64,000 nucleotides of DNA, taken from NCBI RefSeq assembly GCF_965638725.1, contig NC_134950.1, positions 26,378,932-26,442,931 of the forward strand, read 5' to 3'. The notes beneath the pieces were generated by a model. That model was not told where the DNA came from and did not search any database. It saw only the letters and a program-made list of their open reading frames with translations. Origin of the DNA: Aptenodytes patagonicus. Its lineage: Eukaryota > Chordata > Aves > Sphenisciformes > Spheniscidae. The position numbers and the translations under genes were made by a program. Shown here piece by piece: positions 59,901 through 64,000 of this stretch (positions are counted from its first letter, which is position 1; each line of letters begins with the position of its first letter).

Positions 59901-60427
59901 GACCCCCCTCCGCATCGCCACCCTTCCACCTCACAACCCCTCCGGCGGCCCCCCCGCGCCCAAGCCCGCCCTTTGGGCGGGGGCTTTTTGCCACCGCGCT
60001 ACCAGCGCCGGGGTAGCAAAGCCGCCCGGCGCCTCCCTGGGGGGAAGCCAAAGGCGAGGGAGAGACACAGGAGGGCGGGCGGGAGGCGGCGCCGGTGCGC
60101 GGCCGGCAGCGCCAGCAGCAGGCCCCGGGAAGGCGGAGGCACCGGCCGAGCTTGCAGGCCGCAGCGGCGAGAGAAGGGGCCCGCAGGGAAACGAGCGAGC
60201 GTTTCTTCCCCGGCACCCGTGAGGAGCTGGGGAGCGACGCCAGGCCGCGCCCAAAGCCGAGGGAAGTTGGCCGCCAGCGGGGCCGCGCCACACGCACCGG
60301 GAGAGGGCTTCTGCAGGTGCTGCTCCAGCAGCGCCTCCTCCAGCAGGAACTCGAACCAGGAGGTCTGCGGCGGCGTGCAAGGCCGGCTGGAGGTGGCGGC
60401 TTCCCGGTCGGCCGCTTCCGCGCTCAT
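32820..60427 (-). CDS. INTS8: INTS8, Integrator complex subunit 8 (27 coding exons, 995 residues)
   Basis: INTS8 is a helical-repeat (TPR-like) scaffold subunit of the nuclear Integrator complex, which cleaves nascent RNAs (snRNAs, enhancer RNAs, attenuated mRNAs) and recruits PP2A to RNA polymerase II. All 27 coding exons were found on the minus strand with GT-AG sites; phases agree throughout and the sum is exactly 995 codons plus TAG, the human length. The N-terminal WFEF motif (W24-F27), known to anchor PP2A, is intact. Conserved blocks include [85 protein letters not shown] and the C-terminus [10 protein letters not shown]. The start at 60427 reproduces the known [10 protein letters not shown]; no other ATG competes. 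Transcription starts in a CpG island and converges on CCNE2. No truncation or frameshift was seen. Confidence 0.97.
33213..33256 (-). CDS. INTS8: INTS8 coding exon 26, residues 943-957
   Basis: Acceptor CACTCCCAG, donor GCA|GTAAGT. Encodes [14 protein letters not shown] after the split Y943. Confidence 0.93.
33364..33428 (-). CDS. INTS8: INTS8 coding exon 25, residues 921-942
   Basis: Acceptor GTCTTTCAG, donor T|GTATCC. Encodes [20 protein letters not shown] and T; Y943 is split. Flanked by introns of 82 and 107 bp. Confidence 0.93.
33511..33584 (-). CDS. INTS8: INTS8 coding exon 24, residues 897-920
   Basis: Acceptor TCCTTACAG, donor AG|GTAAGT. Encodes [20 protein letters not shown] and QEQN; S921 is split. 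Confidence 0.94.
34304..34354 (-). CDS. INTS8: INTS8 coding exon 23, residues 880-896
   Basis: Acceptor GTTCTGTAG, donor CAG|GTAAGA. Encodes [17 protein letters not shown], 17 codons in phase 0. Confidence 0.94.
36001..36104 (-). CDS. INTS8: INTS8 coding exon 22, residues 845-879
   Basis: Acceptor CCACTGCAG, donor CAG|GTGAGT. Encodes [20 protein letters not shown] and [14 protein letters not shown]. Confidence 0.95.
37947..38065 (-). CDS. INTS8: INTS8 coding exon 21, residues 805-844
   Basis: Acceptor TTCCTTTAG, donor G|GTAAGT. Encodes [20 protein letters not shown] and [14 protein letters not shown], a TPR-like pair. Confidence 0.95.
39159..39220 (-). CDS. INTS8: INTS8 coding exon 20, residues 785-804
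   Basis: Acceptor TTCTCTTAG, donor AA|GTAAGA. Encodes [21 protein letters not shown]805 is split. Confidence 0.94.
39304..39360 (-). CDS. INTS8: INTS8 coding exon 19, residues 766-784
   Basis: Acceptor TTCCTTACAG, donor CGG|GTTAGT. Encodes [19 protein letters not shown]. Separated from exon 20 by an intron of only 83 bp. Confidence 0.94.
39775..39818. repeat. 26-bp tandem duplication in INTS8 intron 18
   Basis: TGATAGCTGGAATAAAAT occurs at 39775-39792 and again at 39801-39818, within two adjacent 26-base units that differ at a few positions. A simple local duplication. Confidence 0.8.
40060..40093 (-). CDS. INTS8: INTS8 coding exon 18, residues 754-765 (34-base micro-exon)
   Basis: Acceptor CTAATTTAG|GAGTGA, donor CGG|GTAAGT. 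Encodes [12 protein letters not shown] second AG three bases inside (GAG|TGA) would drop one residue (R754); the outer site restores the conserved MYRSELL. Confidence 0.9.
41574..41758 (-). CDS. INTS8: INTS8 coding exon 17, residues 693-753
   Basis: Acceptor ATTGCGTAG, donor AG|GTGTGT. Encodes [20 protein letters not shown] and [19 protein letters not shown]754 is split. Confidence 0.95.
42820..42941 (-). CDS. INTS8: INTS8 coding exon 16, residues 652-692
   Basis: Acceptor TTTTCTTCCAG, donor AAG|GTAATG. Encodes [20 protein letters not shown] and VQTNPYVK. Confidence 0.95.
43491..43692 (-). CDS. INTS8: INTS8 coding exon 15, residues 585-651
   Basis: Acceptor CTATTTCAG, donor G|GTAAGT. Encodes [36 protein letters not shown] and [18 protein letters not shown]. 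Confidence 0.95.
44388..44498 (-). CDS. INTS8: INTS8 coding exon 14, residues 548-584
   Basis: Acceptor CTCTCCCAG, donor AAG|GTGAGC. Encodes [20 protein letters not shown] and [14 protein letters not shown]. 37 codons, phase 0. Confidence 0.95.
45124..45257 (-). CDS. INTS8: INTS8 coding exon 13, residues 503-547
   Basis: Acceptor TTCTTCTAG, donor AAG|GTAATT. Encodes [18 protein letters not shown] and [20 protein letters not shown], among the most conserved INTS8 segments. Confidence 0.95.
46153..46328 (-). CDS. INTS8: INTS8 coding exon 12, residues 444-502
   Basis: Acceptor TATTTGTTTAG, donor G|GTAATT. Encodes [20 protein letters not shown] and [19 protein letters not shown]. Phase 1 end. 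Confidence 0.95.
46465..46535 (-). CDS. INTS8: INTS8 coding exon 11, residues 421-443
   Basis: Acceptor CTTTCCCAG, donor AA|GTATGT. Encodes [20 protein letters not shown] and AFL; K444 is split. Confidence 0.92.
47724..47865 (-). CDS. INTS8: INTS8 coding exon 10, residues 373-420
   Basis: Acceptor GTTCATGCAG, donor GAG|GTAAGA. Encodes [17 protein letters not shown] and [14 protein letters not shown]. The frame stays open for about 40 codons beyond the donor, which is noted separately. Confidence 0.95.
49311..49411 (-). CDS. INTS8: INTS8 coding exon 9, residues 340-372
   Basis: Acceptor TGTGTTACAG, donor GG|GTGAGA. Encodes [20 protein letters not shown] and [11 protein letters not shown]373 is split. 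Confidence 0.94.
49900..50055 (-). CDS. INTS8: INTS8 coding exon 8, residues 288-339
   Basis: Acceptor ACTTTTCAG, donor CAG|GTAGGG. Encodes [19 protein letters not shown] and [16 protein letters not shown]. Confidence 0.95.
50655..50659. repeat. Target-site duplication (left) of the solo LTR
   Basis: TCCCA directly precedes the LTR and is repeated directly after it at 51229-51233. Confidence 0.8.
50809..50867. repeat. AAT microsatellite inside the solo LTR
   Basis: Imperfect run of AAT/ATA triplets (AATAATAATAATG-like), probably expanded after insertion. Confidence 0.85.
50977..50984. promoter_or_regulatory. CRE palindrome TGACGTCA in the solo LTR
   Basis: A perfect cAMP-response element (CREB/ATF site) retained in the LTR about 10 bases from its TATA-like sequence. 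It could give the LTR residual promoter or enhancer activity inside INTS8 intron 7; this is not shown. Confidence 0.5.
51229..51233. repeat. Target-site duplication (right) of the solo LTR
   Basis: TCCCA, identical to 50655-50659. Confidence 0.8.
51361..51468 (-). CDS. INTS8: INTS8 coding exon 7, residues 252-287
   Basis: Acceptor CTATTTGCAG, donor AAG|GTAATG. Encodes [20 protein letters not shown] and [12 protein letters not shown], a TPR-like helix pair. 36 codons. Confidence 0.94.
51984..52166 (-). CDS. INTS8: INTS8 coding exon 6, residues 191-251
   Basis: Acceptor CTATTACAG, donor CAG|GTACCT. Encodes [40 protein letters not shown] and EEIQCQ; 61 codons. Confidence 0.95.
53184..53235 (-). 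CDS. INTS8: INTS8 coding exon 5, residues 173-190
   Basis: Acceptor TATTTTCCAG, donor GTG|GTGAGA. Encodes [17 protein letters not shown]. Ends in phase 0. Confidence 0.93.
54399..54470 (-). CDS. INTS8: INTS8 coding exon 4, residues 149-172
   Basis: Acceptor CCTATGTAG, donor GT|GTAAGT. Encodes [20 protein letters not shown] and QLN; V173 is split across the junction, which selects this donor over the one two bases earlier. Confidence 0.92.
54904..55044 (-). CDS. INTS8: INTS8 coding exon 3, residues 102-148
   Basis: Acceptor TTTTAATAG, donor TG|GTAAAC. Encodes [18 protein letters not shown] and [14 protein letters not shown]149 is split. Confidence 0.95.
57021..57949 (+). mobile_element. CR1 LINE fragment with complete 3' end, in INTS8 intron 2
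   Basis: Forward CR1 starting within the RT domain ([20 protein letters not shown], then DDTKLGG, where FVDD replaces FADD) and ending in the 3' tail AAACGATTCTATGATTCTA. ORF2 is open from 57024 to 57587, then shifts frame near 57570 (SYEERLREL region shortened) and continues at 57565-58008. The copy is antisense to INTS8. It is similar to the copy at 1735-2323, sharing VASRSREV and GLFS motifs and the AGAACTAGTGTGGCCAGCAG segment. Confidence 0.93.
58573..58747 (-). CDS. INTS8: INTS8 coding exon 2, residues 44-101
   Basis: Acceptor TTTTTTGCAG, donor AG|GTATAG. Encodes [20 protein letters not shown] and [20 protein letters not shown]. Confidence 0.95.
60298..60427 (-). CDS. INTS8: INTS8 coding exon 1, residues 1-43
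   Basis: Starts [16 protein letters not shown] and includes the PP2A-binding WFEF motif at 24-27. Donor G|GTGCGT (phase 1). Purine at -3 of the ATG. Confidence 0.95.
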
Positions 60428-60510
60428 CGCTGCCGCCTGCCCCGAAGGCACCCCCGCAAGCACCCGCGGCCGCGCAAGTCGCGTCCTCCCCAGAAGGAGG
60501 CGGCGGCAAC

Positions 60511-60522
60511 AAGATGGCCGCC
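60511..60522 (+). promoter_or_regulatory. YY1-like site in INTS8 promoter
   Basis: AAGATGGCCGCC approximates the YY1 core AANATGGCGGC and lies about 85 bases upstream of the INTS8 start codon, a typical position for YY1 in TATA-less promoters. Motif match only. Confidence 0.4.
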
Positions 60523-60720
60523 GGCCACCGCCCCCTCGCGCAGGCAGGGGGCGGGGCTACGTGCGGCTCCGCTCCTCGGCGCGGAGCCCCAGCCGATGGG
60601 GCAGCGCGGGGGCGGTCCTGTGGCTGAGGCCCCGCCCACCACGGCGGGGAGGGGACATGGCTCTTGCCTGCCCCCCGCCCTCACAGCCGCAGCCCCCAGG
60701 CTCGTACCTCCGCCCGTGCC

Positions 60721-61693
60721 TTACCTCTCCCTCCTTCCCTCCCGCTGCTGCTGATTAATTAAGTAACGGCAAATACATTTTTTAATTTGTGGTGACGAGC
60801 AGTTATCCAGAGAAGAGGGCAAGAAGGGAGTGCTCGGAGCAGGGCCCTTCCAGTGCTCGGAGCAGGGTCCCGCAGCTCAGCCTAGCGTAAAATGGCTAAT
60901 CCTCCATCCTCCTCCTGCCCGTGCACACCTTAGCGCCTTATGAAAAGGCAAAGAAATTAAGACCTTGATCCATGAACAAAGGCAGATTCAAGTCAAATGG
61001 CAGAAGCAGCCACTTCTTTTCAGCAGTAGCTTCCACCGTTACTAAGATGTCCACATTTACATAGTCCATGTCTGTCTATGCCAGTCTCTAAGCTGCAACT
61101 GGCCAGGAGCTGGTTCTCAAGCTTTTCAGGTATGCCTCTTCCTAGGATGTCAATGTCTGGTGGAGAAGCAGGATGACTAGCAGAAGCTTTTAACTATTTC
61201 AGTCATTTGGCTGAATTTCTCAAATATTTTACCAAGAAAAGAGTTCACAAAGGCTGCACAGCAAGTTTTCAATGTAGATATACAATGTCAATCTCTTTCG
61301 CCCCCATCATTGCCTTAAGTGACCGGCCTGTTTTTCTTTTCCTACAGGACTGCTACTCATCTGCTCAACAGCCGCAACATCCGCAGCATGCAGAACAGGG
61401 GATACTGCATCAAACGAGTGCCTGGAATGGCCCTTTCTCAGTCTCAGTCCATTTAACTATCTAGCTAGACAGTGACCTGCCAGCCATAAACATTCTGCAT
61501 TTGGCTGTAAGTGACCCAAGGAGACAGAAGAACTTTCCTCTTTCTCATCTTCCATGAGGACAGAAATCTATTACATGTCCTGACTACAACGGAATTTGTT
61601 ACCTTCTGTCATGCATATTACTTTGTGTCTTCAGTTATTTGAGGGGAAAAAAACCCCCTACTGCTTCAACTTTCCTGAGTTATTGTTTAATGT
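60721..61693. other. Intergenic sequence upstream of INTS8
   Basis: No gene seen. It contains a short direct repeat of AGTGCTCGGAGCAGGG at 60829-60844 and 60852-60867 (23-bp period). The next vertebrate neighbour in this order, DPY19L4, was not found and should lie beyond 64 kb. Confidence 0.6.
60829..60867. repeat. 23-bp tandem duplication upstream of INTS8
   Basis: AGTGCTCGGAGCAGGG at 60829-60844 and 60852-60867, separated by CCCTTCC. Confidence 0.8.
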
Positions 61694-62140
61694 AGGGTCA
61701 CGAAAAGGATCAGGGAGATGGAACACCTCTCCTATGAAGAAAGGCTGAGAGAGTTGGGGTGGTTCAGCCTGGAGAAGAGAAGGCTTTGGGGAGACCTTAT
61801 TGCAGCCTTTCAGTACCTAAAGGGTGCTTATAAAAAAGATGGCGGCAAACTTTTTAGCAGGGCCTGTTGTGACGGGACAAGGGGGAATGGCTTTAAACTA
61901 AAGGGGGGTAGGTATAGACTAGATAGAAGGAAGAAATTTTTTACACTGAGGGTGGTGAAACACTGGAAGAGGTTTCCCAGAGAGGTGGTGGATGCCCCAT
62001 CCCTGGAACCATTCAAGGTCAGGTTGGACGGGGCTCTGAGCAACCTGATCTAGTTGAAGATGTTCCTGCCCACAGCAAGGGGGTTGGACTAGATGTCCTT
62101 TAGAGGTCCCTTCCAACCCAAACTATTCTATGATTCTATA
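61694..62140 (+). mobile_element. CR1 LINE 3' fragment
   Basis: Forward CR1 starting at GGGTCACGAAAAGGATCAGG and ending in AACTATTCTATGATTCTATA. The open frame 61718-62053 encodes the ORF2 C-terminus ([40 protein letters not shown]). It is very similar to the nested copy at 8575-10162, which shares [11 protein letters not shown], so both likely belong to the same CR1 subfamily. Confidence 0.93.
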
Positions 62141-63129
62141 ATGCATCCATATGTAAAATGCTCAGTTTCAGAATATGAATTACAAAATAATCCTCTGGGA
62201 GATCATAGCCTGTCAGCATTATTTGTAGAACATTGTTCAAATTAGTCTCTTTTGGAAGAGACAGTTTACCAGTAATTATGCTAAGCTTTACTTGATACCA
62301 AGTTCAGAAGAGGCAACTTAATAAAGAGCAATAAAAATGTATATGCACTTCATGAAAGTGTTCTAAGAGTTCAAGACTCAGAACAGTCGCCGTACTGAAG
62401 TTTTGGGGCTCAGCAGTTTTCATTTGCAGCAACAACATATCCTCAAATCATAGTTATATAGTTATACACTATATATATACACTATATATATACACATGCA
62501 GTTGTATAGTTATACACTATATCCCCGGATGTAGTTTCTTACAAGACCATACGTATTTAGAAAGGAGGAAAGATTTACATTAGGCAAGATGTGGCTATAT
62601 GTTAATATAGCTACAATATTTACAATATTTACTTTTTATGACTTTGTAGGAACAATCAATGCCCAGCCATATGAGACTTTGGCATGAAGGAGTGGCTCAT
62701 ACTGACCCTTTGCTCTAAATCTCTCTAATAAATATTGCTATTTTAGTATCGTTGATATAAATAATTTTATGGAATGAATGCATATTGTTTTATTCAGTTC
62801 ACACGGTGGTTTTGTTCAATAAATTTTCAGTGTAAATTATACTTATTCTAATAGTATCAAAATCTTCCTTCTAGGTACAAAACTAATTTACATTTGCATT
62901 TTTTATGCCAAGTAAAATGATGAATAGTGATGAAAGATCTAATTTTAAAACAATATTTATAAATCAAAGGAAGTGTCAAGACTTCAATAAAAACCACACA
63001 TTGAGTACCATGTTGTGCTGATAATTAAAAAAACACTGAGTAGAAAACAATTAAACAAATCTTAGCACTTCAGAGCTTTCAAGCACACTGTAAGCACCTA
63101 TTAACATTCACACATCACCCCAGGCATTG
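62141..63129. other. AT-rich intergenic sequence
   Basis: No gene seen. An AT-rich stretch at 62455-62522 repeats TATAGTTATACACTATAT twice around ACTATATATATACAC units. Confidence 0.6.
62455..62522. repeat. TA-rich simple repeat
   Basis: TATAGTTATACACTATAT at both ends with two ACTATATATATAC units between; a local dinucleotide-rich repeat able to form hairpins. Confidence 0.8.
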
Positions 63130-63270
63130 GTAGCTGCCCCTATTTCAGAAAGGTAAGAAACAGAGAAAGGGAAAGAACAAGGTGATTTACCCATGGTCAC
63201 AGAGGTGAGTGTTCAAGTCAATGTTAGATTTCAGAAGCTCCTGACTCCCCTTTCCATGCTCAAACCACAG
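63130..63270 (+). repeat. MIR-like ancient SINE fragment
   Basis: The order of short matches follows the MIR core and tail: GCCCCTATTTCAGAAAGG, GAAACAGAGAAAGG, GTGATTTACCCATGGTCACA, then CTCCTGACTCC and CCATGCTCAAACCAC. It is diverged, as expected for an amniote-age repeat. Assignment is by eye against the remembered consensus. Confidence 0.6.
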
Positions 63271-63919
63271 TCCTTTTTTGGGGGGTGGGAGCAGGAGGAA
63301 GCAAAAAGGAACAGGGTAGGTTTTCCATGGTTTCTGTTTTGAGGAACCAAATTTTTACAATGACTGTCCTGATTGAAAGAGTTTGGTTCCAACTTTTGCC
63401 TGGATTCCCTTCTAGCTTCTCTTCACACCTACTATCAGCTCTTCTGTTTTCCAGCTGCAGACTTTGAAGAAGGGTTCCACGTGGAAAGCAAAGTTGGAAA
63501 TAAAAGCTTACTGAATATAAACTTTTCCCAAACCTGACAACTGCTTTTAAGAGTGTAAATTGTCACGTCAGCAAAGTGCTATTCACAGCTAGGATCTTTC
63601 CACTATTTCCCCCTCTTTACAGGTAATTAGAAAAAGGGTCAGACAGAAAAGTTTCACATGGTTGGGCAGCTTGTAACAGTGAGTGAGATGGTGTGTGTGA
63701 TGTCGGGGGAGATTACAGTTTAGGAGGATAAGACAAAAGCTGACAAGAAAAACAGAAATTTAAAATGTTTTATATTTAACATTTGTAATAATTATTTCAC
63801 AGTCTAAAATTAATGCAGAATGCAATTAAAAAAAATGCCCTACCCATTGTTACCCACCTGATAGGAATCATATTAATAGTAGGGAGAAAATAATTCAAGT
63901 TCTTGCATCCAGGACAATT
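63271..63919. other. Intergenic sequence near the right edge
   Basis: No gene or repeat recognised; only short open frames. Confidence 0.55.
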
Positions 63920-64000
63920 ATAGTACTGGCACAGGTTGCCCAGAGAGGTGGTGGATGCCCCATCCCTGGAAACATTCAAGGTCAGGTTGGACGGGGCTCT
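63920..64000 (+). mobile_element. CR1 LINE 3' fragment cut by the window edge
   Basis: Forward CR1 sequence (GGTTGCCCAGAGAGGTGGTG followed by GATGCCCCATCCCTGGAAAC) corresponding to the ORF2 C-terminus just before the 3' UTR. It is strongly 5'-truncated and continues past 64000. Confidence 0.9.

Larger units (their letters stand above)
32937..60297 (-). other. INTS8: INTS8 introns (combined note)
   Basis: Twenty-six GT-AG introns, from 82 bp (33429-33510) to about 3.5 kb (55045-58572). Intron 2 holds the CR1 copy at 57.02-57.95 kb and intron 7 (50056-51360) holds the solo LTR. Intron 10 (46536-47723) has an unusually open stretch at 47306-47525. Intron 18 (39361-40059) has a 26-bp direct duplication. 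Intron 22 (34355-36000) has a GC-richer patch at 34.5-35.8 kb with antisense open frames that I do not recognise. The others show only unique AT-rich sequence and homopolymer runs; no snoRNA or miRNA could be identified by eye. Confidence 0.75.
59840..60720. promoter_or_regulatory. INTS8: CpG island / promoter region of INTS8
   Basis: CpG-dense sequence around INTS8 exon 1. The interval upstream of the ATG contains GC boxes (GGGGGCGGGGC near 60548) and a YY1-like AAGATGGCCGCC at 60511-60522. No TATA box is obvious, which fits a housekeeping gene. Long open frames across it on both strands (for example 59832-60758) come from base composition. Boundaries are by eye. Confidence 0.85.

Noticed and set aside
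59832-60758. 308-codon plus-strand frame and others across the INTS8 CpG island
   Set aside because: Antisense to INTS8 exon 1 and low in complexity; explained by base composition.
62700-64000. Possible 3' end of DPY19L4, expected on the minus strand
   Set aside because: No coding exon of that gene was recognised and TTTATT signals are common in AT-rich DNA, so there is nothing specific to support it.
1-64000. Operon-like system, CRISPR array, phage or biosynthetic cluster
   Set aside because: Spliced genes, CR1 elements and CpG islands show a vertebrate chromosome; no clustered repeats or polycistronic coding are present.

Overview
This is an ordinary vertebrate nuclear locus, almost certainly from a bird. 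Three things point that way: split genes with GT-AG introns, several CR1 LINE copies (two of the clearest end in the ATTCTATG-type 3' tail typical of avian CR1), and one solo LTR of a type I associate with avian ERVs. There is no bacterial, plasmid or phage content, and I saw no tRNA, rRNA or CRISPR array. The gene order TP53INP1 (+), CCNE2 (+), INTS8 (-) matches, in mirror image, the neighbourhood I know from human chromosome 8q22.

Layout. 1-3330 is the last intron of TP53INP1, with one reverse CR1 copy at about 1.73-2.32 kb. 3331-3580 is the final TP53INP1 coding exon, followed by a 3.2 kb 3' UTR ending near 6.8 kb. 6.8-16.8 kb is intergenic and holds an old forward CR1 (about 7.2-10.5 kb) split by a younger reverse CR1 nested inside it. 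16.8-18.95 kb is a strong CpG island, the CCNE2 promoter. CCNE2 runs to about 32.78 kb; its 11 coding exons splice to exactly 404 codons plus stop. INTS8 runs in the opposite direction from a CpG-island promoter near 60.4 kb down to about 32.65 kb; its 27 coding exons splice to exactly 995 codons plus stop, the human length. The CCNE2 and INTS8 3' ends converge and appear to overlap by roughly 100 bp. INTS8 introns carry a CR1 copy (57.02-57.95 kb) and a solo LTR with intact 5-bp target duplications (50.66-51.23 kb). 60.7-64 kb is intergenic, with two more CR1 pieces and a MIR-like ancient SINE.

Functions. TP53INP1 is a p53-induced stress and autophagy protein. CCNE2 is cyclin E2, the G1/S partner of CDK2. 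INTS8 is a helical-repeat subunit of the Integrator complex that docks PP2A. Their proximity is old vertebrate synteny and not an operon. I did not find a new biological system. The points most worth a second look are a possible alternative terminal exon of CCNE2, a protein-like open stretch in INTS8 intron 10, the convergent 3' overlap, the nested CR1, and local repeats in the CCNE2 CpG island. All exon boundaries were read by hand from splice sites and frame continuity against my memory of the human proteins; no alignment was run.
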